Notes: a model not told the origin generated them from the letters alone. Positions 31,157 through 43,015 are shown, counted from the first letter of the stretch. The stretch is 64,000 nt of DNA from Tricholoma matsutake (GCA_026075535.2 AP026549.1:4588001-4652000); one strand, 5' to 3'. Program-made: numbers and translations.

Positions 31157-34100
31157 ATGCCTATCAAAAAATTCAATCCTAATCTCAGAAATATAGCCAG
31201 TGGTGACACTCTAATTATCAGCACTACCAGCCATTACACAGCTCGAGGCCTGGTGAAGAAGATGAAAGTTAGCAAGCAAAATTTACACTCCTCTGTGTCC
31301 CCATCCAAGTCCCCTTCCAAACCTATCAAAGGATTGACTCCCTCGGTTTCAGTTGAAGATGAACAAAATATTAACTTTGACAATGTGCTCTTAGAACCCC
31401 TCCAACTTCCAAAGTCTAAGGTGAGAGCCTTACCCATTTGGCCCTCGATACCTTTTTGACCTTTTGTATTCAGTCACAAAATGACTACATGAGGGATTAC
31501 CTGCATAAAAGGAAGTTCTATTTAGCACGTATTCTCTCATCCGAGGTGCCTCCGATCGAGATGCTTTGCAGCAGCTGTGGGTCATCAGGAGACTGGCATT
31601 GTTTGGACTGTCTTGGACATCCGATGTTTTGCAAAAACTGTTGTCAGAAGGCTCATTGGAACAACCCCTTTCACAAGATTCAACACTGGGAAAATGAGTA
31701 CTTCAAAGATTCCACCCTTCTACAGGCCGGTCTTACCCTTCACTTTGGTCATGGTGGGAAGCTATGCCCCTCAAACCCCAGTGATGACTCCCACCAAGAA
31801 GAGGGTGAGGATGAATGGCTGTTCGGCCTTCCTGATCTCCCATCCGAGTTATTGGATGATGATGATGACCTCGAGTTTGGCTCAGTTCCTTTCTCTCAAA
31901 TGGAATTGGAAGACGATGGATCGTTGCTGGAGAGAGATGTTAGGGATAAAACTACCTATGCAAAGAATGTACTAGTCATCGTTCATAGCAATGGTGTCCA
32001 CCATCTTCCGATCCAATGGTGCAGGTGCCCTGGACACATACCTGATGATATACAGGCCCTTGATCTGCACTTCTTCCCTGCCTCCTTCAAGCAAGTCAAG
32101 ACCTTGTTCACATTTGAAGGTCTAGATTCCTTCCTTGCCAAAAACCAGGAGTGCAAATCCTCTGCTTGGCATTACTACCAGAAGCTGAGGAGATTTACCT
32201 CCACATGCTTTCCCAAAACTATTCCAGTAAGCTCCATCCCACCAATTGAAATACTGATCATCACAACACTGATACTCATGTAATCTGCCAGGACCAATAT
32301 CAGGAACTTCTCCAATGTACAAGGCAATTCCGGAACCTCAAATATCTGAAGTGGCATGGATTTGGGCATAACATTGAAAGTCCAGGACTCAGGGATCTCG
32401 CTGTCCTTTGCCCCGCCTGTCCACAGGTTGGGATTAATTTGCCTGAAGATTGGAAGAATGATGAAGAACAGCAAGCACTACTTTTACACCAAGTCCCCGA
32501 TAAACACTAAAGATATTTTAGATGGGTTTATACTCGGTCTTTTGCCATTGATGGGAATTTTACAGCTTCTCATCAATGTCAGAAATGACCCGAGGATGAC
32601 GTGCCACTGACAAATGGCCAGAGCTTTATGACAGAGAGCTCGGATTATAAAGCTCACCTCAAGATAGCCAGGGAATTCAAGCAGCCTCCCTGTACATGCA
32701 ACGAGTTCAAAGCTGATTGGAATGTCAATGTTGCTGGCTATGATGCAACTGGTATCCGATCAGTGGTTTGTCTTCGGCATGGATTTTTTCAACCTGAGGC
32801 CACCATTGACTTTCAAAAAGGAGAGCAGTAAGTCTCTTCCCATCACGAATTCTCAATTTACAAGCCCTTTCATCTGAATTTACAGGCAGAAAAACATCGA
32901 CTATGCAATTTGTAAAGCCCTGAACAGCAAGACAATGAAGGGGATCAATCGATTGCTACTCATATACGACATCTTTTGTCAGTGGATAATCAACTTTCGC
33001 CTCCGAGTGAATCAGTCACCCTTTCTGTCTATCCCAGAAGGTCTTAGGATCACAGGAGCGATTGGGGACTTTCATGTGGTAGGACACATTGATGATTGCC
33101 TTCCTAGATATACATTGGCGTATGTGCCAGGGAGTGGTGTAATTGATGGCAAAATTGTGGAAACTTTGTGGGCTGTCTTGAACGAAACATCCCGAAGTGC
33201 CAAGAGTGCGACTATGGCCCATCAGAATGAAATTCTGGATGACCACATGAATCACTCGAACTGGAAAAAGCTAATCGGCATGAGTAAATGTCTCATCATC
33301 CTTCCCCTACACTGAATATTGACTGTGTTACTCAATGTAGAATCATCGTTGGTTTGGAAGATGAAACGGGCAATGAATTTGTTGAAGGGGTTGGAAGAAT
33401 CCTATAAGAAACTGACTGAGTCAGTGGCACCAGCAGATTTAGAAGCTTGGAGAGAGGGTGAGATGACAGCGCAACAAAATAGGGATGAAAATGTCAAGAG
33501 TATGGATTACTATGCCCTGAAATGCAAACAAGGTACTGTCCTCTTCATTTCTTATTTCCAATCTCCTGAACTCAAGCATTACCTGGATCAGCCCCAGGTA
33601 AAGCTGAGATGCAGTTACAATTGAGCCGAGAACAGCCTTCAGGCAAAGTCTCTTCAGTGGAATTCCTTTCGGAAGGGATCTCAATTCAAGAGTCTCAGTA
33701 AGCATTTAGTAAAGCTATTGTCAGCATTTTCACTCCTTTCTTGGGATAGGCTGTCATTACAAAGTTACCTGAGACAGGTTGGTGGTGTCCCAACAATGAC
33801 CGAGCAAATTGAAATTACTAAGAAATGAAGTCAGCTTCTCACAAGAATCTTGGATCATCAGAGGAAAGCAAATCACTTGCTCCGACCTGACTCATCAGAG
33901 GAAAATATCAGTTCCTCCTATGAACCCTCCAAAGTCTTTGTCACTGATGACGATGGTGAGATTGATCTAATCTCTTGCCCTGTTTCATCCAACCCATTCA
34001 ATGATGTGGGATTGGGGAACAGGCCTGAGACTTCCGTCATTGCATTGCCATCATCTCTGACTGCCAAAGCAATCAGAGAGAGAGGGCTGGTGGAGCTGGC

Positions 34101-34794
34101 AAAGCTTGAGACAGAACTTCGGAGTGGGCAGTGCAACGACAACCTCAAAGGGATCAGGCTCATGCTGGGAAAGAAAGCTTTCTTGTTCATTACGAAGATC
34201 CAACTCAAGGGACCTAAAACAGGAAAAACGAAATCTTGGGATGGTATTCACTCTACCGACCAGGCCTTACAACTCTATGCTCAAAACTATCGGGCTGGTA
34301 GGGAAGCCCTGGTGTCATCAGGAGCTTCAAAAGAAATGCTAGATCGATTCCAAATCCTTGATCAGAGCCATCTAAAGACGAGTACTACATTGATAAACCC
34401 AAAGGAGTCTGGATGGAAGCATGATTCATTGCCATGGTTCTGGTATATGGATGTTGAGGGTGACAGTTTGTCATCTAATTATATGAAAGAATGCGAGTGG
34501 ATGAAAGATTGACTGATGTGTAAAACTAAAGATATATATGTAGTTCACCGGGTGAACTGGCTGAGAGCAAAAGCAGCATTTGAACGAGCGACGGAGGAAA
34601 ACACCCTTGTTCAGTATGAGATGAAATGGACAACAGCATACTTCAATCATCAGGCAGCAGAGTGGAGGAAGAGAAAAGAGGCTGATTACTCTCATGGACA
34701 TAAGATCTATGCTGCACAACAGGAGGTGATGTGGGAGGATTTTGCTGATACAGCAAGGAAGTCATTTATTAGATTGGGGGTGAATATTGATTAG
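31157..34794 (+). pseudogene. KDZ-family transposase with CxC cysteine cluster, two TGA codons
   Basis: Exon 1 is 31157-31420 and exon 2 31474-32226; further exons start near 32292, 32515 and 32886, with more through 34794. The N-terminal CxC zinc cluster reads CSSCGSSGDWHCLDC, CKNCCQKAHWNNPFH and HFGHGGKLCP. The KDZ catalytic core shows AIDGNF (first Asp, about 32550), DATGIRSVVCLRHGFF then DFQKGEQQKNIDY, LLIYDIFCQW (second Asp), and DGKIVETLWAVLNE (Glu). The helical C-terminus includes SSVEFLSEGISIQESQ. Internal TGA codons at 32586-32588 (QK-stop-PEDD) and 33826-33828 (TKK-stop-SQLL) fit Arg CGA ancestors. This is presumably the enzyme that moved the giant element. All three acidic residues remain. 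Confidence 0.88.
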
Positions 34795-34810
34795 AGTAGT
34801 AGTACATAAG

Positions 34811-35945
34811 TGTCCTGACCCGACACTAGATAACCCGATGAAATGACCCAACAAAATGACCTGGCAAAATGGCCAGATAAGTATTCTGACCCGACACTAG
34901 ATGACCTGACACTAGATGACCCGATAAACGACCCGACAAAATGACCCAACAAAATGATCACCTGACAAAATGACCCAATGACCGGACAAAATGACCCGAC
35001 AAAACAACCTGACACAATGAGCCAACACCAGATGAGCTGACACTATGACCCAATAAACCAAGTCGTTTATCGGGTCATAGTGTTGGCTCATCTGGTGTTG
35101 GCTCATTGTGTCAGGTCGTTTTGTCAGGTCATTTTGTTGGGTCATCTGGTGTCAGGTCATTTTGTCGGGTCATTTTGTCGGGTCATTTTGTCAGTTTGTC
35201 GGGTCATCTGGTGTCGGGTCATTTTGTCGGGTCATTTTGTCGGGTCATTTTGTCGGGTCATTTTGTCGGGTCATTTTGTCGGGTCATTTTGTCGGGTCAT
35301 TTTGTCGGGTCATTTTGTCGGGTCATTTTGTCGGGTCATTTTGTCGGGTCATTTTGTCGGGTCATTTTGTCGGGTCATTTTGTCGGGTCATTTTGTCGGG
35401 TCATTTTGTCGGGTCATTTTGTCAGGTCATTTTGTCGGGTCATTTTGTCAGGTCATTGCATCGGGTCATTTTGTCAGATCATCTGGTCAGGTCATCTACT
35501 GTCGGGTCATCTGGTGTCAGGTTGGAATACTTATCTGGCCATTTTGTCCTGACACCAGATGACCTGACAAGATGATCCAACAAAACGACCCGACACAATG
35601 ACCCAACAAAATGACCCGACAAAATGACCTGACAAAATGACCCAACAAAATAACCTGACAAAATAACCCGACAAAATGACCTGACAAAATGACCCGACAA
35701 AATAACCCGACAAAATAACCCGACAAAATGACCTGACAAAATGACCCGACAAAATAACCCGACAAAATAACCCGACAAAATGACCTGACAAAATGACCCG
35801 ACAAAATGACCCGACAAAATGACCCGACACCAGATGACCCAACAAAATGACCCGACACCAGATGACCCGACACCAGATGACCCGACGGTAGATGACCCAA
35901 ATACTTATCTGGCCATTTTGTCGGGTCATTTTGTCAGATTGATCT
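34811..35945. repeat. 13-bp minisatellite array 3, three orientation switches
   Basis: C-rich orientation 34811-35045, G-rich 35060-35535, C-rich 35545-35905, G-rich 35915-35940. Between 35219 and 35413 there are fifteen consecutive identical TCATTTTGTCGGG units, the most homogeneous block, so recent expansion is likely. The first switch is a precise fold-back: GAGCCAACACCAGATGAG on the left is mirrored as CTCATCTGGTGTTGGCTC on the right of CAATAAACC. ORFs across it are artefacts. Confidence 0.97.
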
Positions 35946-36059
35946 CACTTTCATTTTGCAGGGTGGTTTTATATTGTTGTAATTGTTTCACATACATTTG
36001 AATATCTTTCATGGTCCAAATGTAAATAATGATTATCCAATATATAATTCCATAGGTAA
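35946..36059. other. Spacer between minisatellite and gene E
   Basis: No feature recognised. Confidence 0.5.
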
Positions 36060-37652
36060 GCCTCTCTCCATTATCTCAAATCATCCTGTATAGCTGCCCA
36101 AATACTAGCCACTCTTGTTTGACTCTCCAACATGTTTTGATATCCTGCCATCATAGCAGGTAGGAGTTCCCTTGGAAGTATAGGATGGTGTTGCCTGGTG
36201 GTTTCATCACCAGTGATGTTCTAAGATGATCACAATGAGCATTGTCCAGTTACATTTAAAATTAAATCCAAGATGAAGAGGATCACTCACAAATTCTCTA
36301 TGTGCCTGAAGTGCTTGCTCCAGACTCATACCCCACTGGTTGTTCAAAGATATTGAGAACCAGGGCTGTCTTTTCTGGCCACTAGTGGTGGGATGTTCTT
36401 GTAAGTAATTAGAATGCAATCCTCTAATCTTTTCAAGGAGTCCAAGGAGCTCTTCTTCTGCCTTGACAATATGATGCATTTGCTTATAAACTTCTGGAAC
36501 TATAATGTGGAAACTCTTCAGATAACATTTCCCCAGGAATTGTCGACCCGCAGCCTGTCCAATTTTAGAAAACCGAATGAAATGACAGTTCCCATTGGTT
36601 CACTTACCAATTCTTCTCTAATCATTTGCAGATATTGCAATTTATGCTCCGTTGAATGATTACTATCGGGACTGATTGCTGCCATGAACAAACTCCGTGA
36701 GCAGAGAATCCTGTGCTTCAGCATTGTTTGAAAAGGGGAAATCAATGACACCTTCATGGATAAACGCTGGCAATACATTCCAGTTGATGCTCATGGTTGG
36801 TGATTTGACCATCTCTCAAGTTTCAAGTAAATATATCCAATGTTGATCGTTACATAAGTTGCATAGCCATAAGCAGACTTCCAATCATCAAGACTCCATT
36901 ATCTACTTTTGATCACTGGGTTAAAGGCAAGGTAAGTCGGACTGGACATTCCACATCGGAGACCTCCTCATCATCTACAAGATCTTCCCTTTCTATCAAG
37001 AGCTCTCCCACAGCCACATGTACCATTCCCAATGCCAGCAACGAGTCCTGCTGACTTTGGCTGACATCAAGCAAAACCCTTGATCGGAAGGAAGGGGCAA
37101 TTTCATTGACACCTGGCCCCACCTGTTATCAATAAAAAATACTATCATTCTAGTATCTAATAATGAGATGTAGTGCTACATACCACGTTCCGGAATCTCG
37201 GTACATCTGGGAAAAGGTCTGGATTGATGACCATGGGAGTACTGATGATCCACCAAGGATCGAGGTATGGTTCCACAATCCTTGTCAAGTCGATGTTGGT
37301 AGTAGCCTCCCTGAGCAACGAAAGGCTTCCCTTGAATGTGCCGATGTCCGAACTTGATACATCCATGACCAAGGAGTGCAGTCTTTTTTGAAAAGGGGTG
37401 AGATAAAGGAACTTGTTCTCAAGGATCATCCATCCAAGTATAATTTCCAGAATCCCCTAACACTGGATAAAAATGTAGTTATGTAGGAGTAATGCAACTT
37501 ACAAGTTCTTGCTTCATCCTGGCTTTCCAAATATGATAATACTCATTGAGACCCGACTGACGATGAGGCTGTTTAGCTTCAAGGGTTGCTGCTCTAGCCC
37601 AGGAGCAGAGATAATCAACAACTGCCTGGCATGTTACTTTCAGAGCACTCAT
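36060..37652 (-). pseudogene. Giant-element gene E: unrecognised multi-exon gene
   Basis: The start is MSALKVTCQAVVDYLCSWAR (ATG complement 37650-37652). The first exon ends at 37503 before GTAAGT. The second begins after CCAGTGTTAG near 37458 (GILEIILGWMILENKFLYLT) and runs to about 37180 (PDVPRFRNV, then GTATGT). The third is about 36920-37122 (EIAPSFRSRVLLDVSQSQQD). A fourth near 36640-36790 reads NWNVLPAFIHEGVIDFPFSN, and a fifth near 36290-36480 reads HHIVKAEEELLGLLEKIRGL. No known domain is visible. It shares a divergent promoter region (about 300 bp) with the TET/JBP gene, which suggests co-expression. Some stops between blocks may be decay or unresolved splicing. Confidence 0.5.
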
Positions 37653-37955
37653 TGTCGGGAGTAATGATAGATATTGATGAGAATGATTAGAGAAATCAAC
37701 ATCTATCATTGATCGCTTATCGGTATCGGAGATCAAAGTCACTGATGATGTTCAGATGATGTTCATAGATGAAAGATAACATCAATCGGGATCAGGATCG
37801 GGATGGACAACAATCACAGCAACATTTCATTTCACTGGACATTCTTGACAATTGGAATGTCAGATATCAGATTGATTTGAGTGATCAGTAGATAAAGGCC
37901 CCTCTGATTTATATAAATACAATCTGTTGTCTATGTCAGATTCATCGGATTCAAC

Positions 37956-39335
37956 ATGTCATTACCATCTAACTCGCCTTTCTTCTTGACCGACACTGTT
38001 TTGGACTACCTCCGAGCCCAATTTTGGTGGGTGATTTCAAGGAAGCTCCATGAGAATCAGAACATTCCCAATCTCGCAAAGATGAAGGCAATTTGGCCGA
38101 TCTATAACCAAGAGAATCCTGGCCCACTTCCTCCACTTTCACTATCAGTTCAACTCGCAGTTGACTGTGAACAAATGGCAACAATGGCAGCTGATGCTTA
38201 TTGCAATAGAAGTAATATTTAGATTTTGTCAATTTGAAATTTCTGGCTAAATGATTTCAGTGAAATTCGATGATCTTGATGTGCAAAGATACGACTCAAA
38301 CATGTTATCGAAGAGACCGACTGGTCGGAACGACTCCAAGGAGGATTCCTTGATCGTGACAAGCCGTTATGGTGGACAGAGACTACTTACCCAGCCAACC
38401 ATTGTCCTAGACATGCATGAACGGATCCTACTTTGGTTCCTGCCTGGCATCCTGAGCCCTGAAAGACAGGTGAGAACTTGTTGATATAATAATACCCCCC
38501 TCTGATTCATTCGACTATCACTTGGCTTGTAGAGAATTCTTTGGGAGGCTGCACTGAAGATGGATCAATCTCTCAGAGGATCCCTTACTCTGAATCCGAC
38601 TCACACAAAATGGCATTCGGATCCTCAATATTATAAATCTCCTGGAAAATGTCAGCCTTATCCTGGCAATATCAATCTCTCACCAGCTTGGTTCCAGCAA
38701 GCACACAATGTAAGTTGAAGGTTTTTATATTTCAGGGCCTTTAATTCTATCTTCTGATTGTTCTAGACTCCTAAATTCAAGCCCGAGATTTCAAAGACCT
38801 TGAAGGCGAGATCGGAGAACCTGAACACACTTGGATGGCTGAAAGAAACTTCGGAATTGTTTGCACTGATGGGTGCCTTGCTCAGCATTGTTCATCCTGA
38901 ACTGTATGAGATTGGTCAGGGGGTGCTGAAGAAGGTGGGAGATTCTCTGGACATGGTAAAGGATGGTGAGGAGGTGCTAGAGGTTTTACAGCTGTGGACG
39001 ACACCTTTCTCAGGATATGGTTTGATCAGTAATTGCATCACCCCTATGCATCGGGACAACAATTCCCAAGGCCCATGGTACGACTGTTTAACGACCATCA
39101 GAGATTATGAAAAGGGAGCTCAGTTGAAACTCAAGAACCTTGGATTGGAGCTGATTATCCTTTGGGAACAATGGTTTTCCTGCTGGGAAAGGTAATCCAA
39201 CATGGAATTTCAGAGATTAATGGGAACTGGGTATGTATTGCCCAATATATGAGGGATAATGTTCATGAGAGGATGAGGATGAGATCGCCTGAGTGGACGA
39301 CAGTGACCAAGACTTTCTCATCTGTGCCAGTCTGA
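37956..39335 (+). pseudogene. TET/JBP-type 2OG-Fe(II) dioxygenase, frameshifted
   Basis: Exons: 37956 to about 38211 (MSLPSNSPFFLTDTVLDYLR), about 38251-38469 (SRYGGQRLLTQPTIVLDMHE), about 38533-38709 (RILWEAALKMDQSLRGSLTL) and about 38767-39335. The catalytic part reads FSGYGLISNCITPMHRDNNS then PWYDCLTTIRDYEKG, with the Fe-binding HxD as H-R-D. It continues LGTMVFLLGKVIQHGISE, the distal Fe-binding His being in QHG, and VCIAQYMRDNVHERM. These blocks match fungal TET/JBP enzymes, which oxidise 5-methylcytosine. Two defects: one base is missing near 39150-39153 (frames GLEL and DYPLGTM), and GNWVC has Trp where the family has the 2OG-binding Arg (CGG to TGG). It probably no longer functions. 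Confidence 0.8.
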
Positions 39336-40061
39336 ATGATTTGTATTTCCAATTTTATTTCATGATACAATATCATACTGGGTGACAAATGAACTTTTGT
39401 ATGGTTATCTTCTGATGTAATGATGTGGAGCTAGCACTTCAACATATTTTGACCAGCATGCCCAACAGAGAACATAACCTTTGAAGGATGCCATGCACCA
39501 ATACATGTGACCTTGCGGAGACCCTTGTGTGTCTTCCTTTGACCCATGGGCCCATTCATCATATGGTCCACTGCAGTATTAATATATATAACCCATGGGC
39601 CCATCCATCATATGTTCCACTATAGTGTTGACATGACCCATGGGCCTATCCATCATATGGTCCACTGCAGTATTGACTTGACCCATGGGCCCATTCATGA
39701 CAAATGGCCTATAGCAGTACTCATATCACCCATAAGCCCATCCTATTTCCATGACCTTATATCTACCACATGAGCCCACTTATCTACTATGGTCTGTTAT
39801 AATCCATGGGCCCAGATTAGCTGGACCATTTCAAAGTATTGACTTGACCCATGGGCCCATTCATGACAAATGGCCTATAGCAGTACTCATATCACCCATA
39901 AGCCCATCCTATTTCCATGACCTTATATCTACCACATGAGCCCACTTATCTACTATGGTCTGTTATAATCCATGGGCCCAGATTAGCTGGACCATTTCAA
40001 ACAGCTTAAAGCCACCATTAGTTGGTCCATTTGTAATGGTCCAAATACACTGAAGGGGCTG
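39336..40061. repeat. Right subterminal repeats and right TIR of the giant element
   Basis: Inverted units of the left-hand type (GGACCATATGATGAATGGGC on the minus strand) recur between 39540 and 39990. The terminal part (40061 down to about 39850) is the right inverted repeat. Within it lies a 166-bp tandem duplication (39671-39836 and 39837-40002). No coding sequence. Confidence 0.85.
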
Positions 40062-40068
40062 ATGCAAC
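40062..40068. repeat. Right target-site duplication of the giant element
   Basis: ATGCAAC, identical to 12031-12037. Gypsy no. 2 integrase resumes immediately outside. Confidence 0.85.
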
Positions 40069-41096
40069 GTGATAGTGAAGTGCTTGATTCACCATCTTGT
40101 TGTCCTTTTGCTAGCACCATCAGTCTGAGGGTGGTACATGGAGGACATCTTTAGTTTAACCCCAGTCAGTTTGTGCAATGCAGTCCAGAATTTTGACATG
40201 AATAGTTTGTCGCGGTCAGAGATGATTTCGAGTGGCGACCCGTTTTCACAGTACCAGCAGTCAAAGAAGATGGCAGCAAGGTCAGGTGTGGTGATGTCTG
40301 TTTGCATCGCGATGATTTGGATGTCCACATTAAGTCTGTCAGTCATGGTTAATATGCAGTTGAAACCATTATCTTCTGGCAATGGTCCAATGAAGTCCAT
40401 TGCCACTGAATCACCTCGCTGATCAGGTATTGGTAATGCATGAAGTGGACCTGCAGGCCTTGTAGTTTTTGATTTGTTTTGCTGGCACTTGACACTGCTG
40501 GGCACATATGCGGATTCAAGTTCGAACGACATATTTGGCCAGTAGTATGAGTTTCACAATGAGCCATATGGTTTTTTGAATCCAAAGTGTCCTAGGGAAT
40601 CATGTGCCAGGCAGAACAGTGACTCCTGAATGTTTCCAACAGTGGGGATCACCGGTCATTTTCCAATGAACAGGAGATTCTCTTTTTGTTGGATGGCCGG
40701 CATGCCTGGTGCTGCAGTTCTTAACTTCTTGCACCATGGATCAGTTTCGTAATCCCTGATGATTGTGGAGCATAAGTCTGGGTCTTGGGATATAGACAAA
40801 ACAGCAGTAATGGCTTGTATTGTCACAATGTTGGTTTCCACCAGTGCATGTGTGGAAGTGTATGTTGCTGGTAGGACAGCATTGATGGTGGTAGTTCCAT
40901 CATCATCATCATCTGGACAGTATTCATACAGCAATCTTGCCACGTTAACAGCAGCATCACTAGATGGAGCCAGGGCAACCAGTAATCGGGACAAGGCATC
41001 AGCAACAGTGTTGTCTTTGCCTTTGATGTACACAATCTTGGCATTGAATTGTGATCCACCGAGCTTGATGTCGTGATAAATCTGGCTGGGTGTCAA
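40069..41096 (-). pseudogene. Gypsy no. 2 integrase, catalytic core
   Basis: The minus strand shows the end of RNase H and the linker (KDNTVADALSRLLVALAPSS, 41096-40900). A zinc-finger remnant follows near 40500-40600 (one Cys of the usual CxxC pair lost: YVPSSVKCQQNKS). The core has the first Asp in AMDFIGPLPEDN, the second in ISDRDKLFMSKFW and the third motif YHPQTDGASKRTT. The catalytic Glu of ASERT is Lys here, fitting a G-to-A change at AGC-GAA (CpG). A frame slip follows and then MVNQALHYHV, where the giant element begins. The downstream half is at 11430-12037. Confidence 0.9.
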
Positions 41097-41102
41097 AATT
41101 CT

Positions 41103-42420
41103 CTAGTGTCTTGTGGTCTGTGAATATTGTGAAAGAGCTCCCAAGAAGGTCTGTTTGCCACTTCCAATAATTGCAAGCATCTCCTTCTCATGTACAGGGT
41201 AGTTTAGTTCAGCACCTTTGAACATCATTGAGTCAAAGGTGACAGGTTGTGCTGTCTCCCAGGTCTTTCTGAATGAGAGTACGGCCCCGCAGCGGAAGTC
41301 GCTAGCATCAGTGGTAACAAAAATTTTGCTTGTGGGGTCAGCATGATCTATTGTTGTCAGGCAGTCACAGCTGACCACAATGGCCTTCACAGCTTCAAAT
41401 GCAAATTGATGCTCTGCTGTCCAAGCAGGGAATGAACATGTAGCTTCAGTGGTGATCAAAGGAGTCAGTATGGCGGTGTGTGCTGCGAGGTTGGAAAGGA
41501 ACGCCGCCAAATAGTGTACAAGACCAAGGAAATGTCAGACATCAGTTGCTGAGCACGGCCTTGCCCAATTCAGGATTTGGTCCACCTTCCGAGAATCTGC
41601 TTCAATTCCTTTTTGTGAGATATGATGACCTAGGAAGTCGATTGATGCACAGTACAAGTGCGTCTTCTTAGGATTACAGTGCAGACATGCAGCACAAAGG
41701 GCTTCAAGGATGATTCATATGTTATGGTGGTGCTCCTCAATTGTGTTAGACCAAATGACAATGTTATCTAGGTACACGTGGCAGATCTTGCCAATAAATT
41801 CATGGAGCGCTACTGCAACTCTATGTTGGTGGATAGTGGGTGCATTCTGGAGTCCCATGGGCATGACTAACCACTTGTATAGCCCAAATGGCATCAAGAC
41901 TGCAGTTAACAGTATGTCGTCGGGATGCATCCTTGTCTGGAAGAAGCCGTCAGTCATATCAATTGTCACCCAGATTTGTCCTTTGGTGCAGTCATTCAGT
42001 ATGTCATCTACTCTCAGCAGTGGATGCGAGTCAATAACTGTATTGGAGTTCAGCTGTCAGTAGTTGTTAACCCACCATGGAAGTACAGTAGGGTCTGCTT
42101 TAGGGATAATGAAGGCAGGCAAAGCACATGATGATGCTGAGGGTCTTATCCATCCTGCGTCGAGATGCTTCTGTATTAGGATACCCCATGCCTCTCAAAA
42201 CTTGTGTGGACACTGGTAAGTCCATGTTTTAATCATCTGTTCAGTGTTTTTCAGTTTTATGCGTGCTTGTACATCTGTTGGCAGCTGGTTCACATGTGGT
42301 ATCAGTTCAAAGATCTGATGGAATTTGGCCTTCAGTTGATCTTTGTGATGCATAAGGTCTGCAAGGTGAGTGAGGGTTTCCACTCATGCATTCACAGCTC
42401 CAACAATATCCATGGGTTTT
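41103..42420 (-). pseudogene. Gypsy no. 2 reverse transcriptase and RNase H
   Basis: RT begins near 42383 (FHQIFELIPHVNQLPTDVQA). It continues with the palm near 41969-41715: MTIDMTDGFFQTRMHPDDI, LMPFGLYKWLVMPMGLQNAP, and a YxDD box reading YLDN. RNase H lies at 41510-41103: KIFVTTDASDFRCGAVLSF and GAELNYPVHEKEMLAI. Stops and frame changes separate these blocks. The order and strand agree with the integrase and gag on either side. Confidence 0.88.
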
Positions 42421-42519
42421 ACATAGTCAAATGACATCAACCATCTGCGAGCATGCAGTACATACTTCAGTTCTGCAAGTACTAGTTTTTGGTCTGCTCA
42501 AACTTACTCTAGTTGCTCT

Positions 42520-43015
42520 TTCAGCTTAGGTCTTTTACATTTTGGTGGCGGAGATGGCGCTGGATTTAACAGATCATAATTATTATGTTTATCAATGCAA
42601 GTACGTGCAGCATGGTTGGTTACAATACAGTTGTGCATTAAGAAGGGCAGTCCAAGTATGACAGAGGTACAAAGGTTTGGAGCAATAAGGGTGCATATGG
42701 TTCATGATGTCCATAATCCATCTTCAGAGGTAACAAAAAGCCTGACCCATTCGGTGAGGGTGGTTCAAAATAATGCAGTTGAAGTTTTAACAGTGACATC
42801 TACAGTTTCAGGTTCAGGCAGAGGGCAGCGGCGTAACCTGAGTTTGTTTACTAGGGTTCATCAGCATCTTCATCTTTGGTGTCAGAACCACCCCCCAATG
42901 CTGAGGAGGCAGATGGGAAGGTTGCTGCGGTTTTGTCAGCCCATGACCCAACAGCCACGACCGGTCAAGGATGAGACCTGTTTCATGACATGTTGGAGCT
43001 AGCACTCACAACAGG
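42520..43015 (-). pseudogene. Gypsy no. 2 protease region
   Basis: The protease C-terminal hallmark VILGLPFLMHNCIVTNHAAR is encoded near 42655-42590 on the minus strand. Upstream, the DSGA active-site box is not readable because of stops and frame changes. Position between gag and RT supports the call. Confidence 0.7.

Larger units (their letters stand above)
12038..40061. mobile_element. Giant 28-kb KDZ-type DNA transposon with TET/JBP cargo
   Basis: Its ends are inverted repeats: CAGTG..TTT.GACCATTA, ATGGAC.AACTAATGGTGG and AATGGTCCAGCTAAT are shared by the left end (12038 onward) and the inverted right end (40061 downward). Homology continues for about 0.2 kb once the copia insertion is removed. 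The flanks are ATGCAAC at 12031-12037 and 40062-40068. Excision in silico rejoins the gypsy integrase reading frame. Cargo: genes at 18775-20058(-), 20239-22887(+), 25026-27083(-), KDZ transposase 31157-34794(+), 36060-37652(-), TET/JBP 37956-39335(+). Copia and Harbinger insertions account for about 8.8 kb, so the ancestral length is about 19.2 kb. KDZ elements carrying TET/JBP genes are known in basidiomycetes. Confidence 0.85.

Noticed and set aside
35219..35413. CRISPR-like regular repeat array
   Set aside because: Units are contiguous 13-mers with no spacers, and the genome is eukaryotic.
35080..35929. Long open frames on both strands over array 3
   Set aside because: Minisatellite artefacts: a 13-base unit without stops stays open in all frames.
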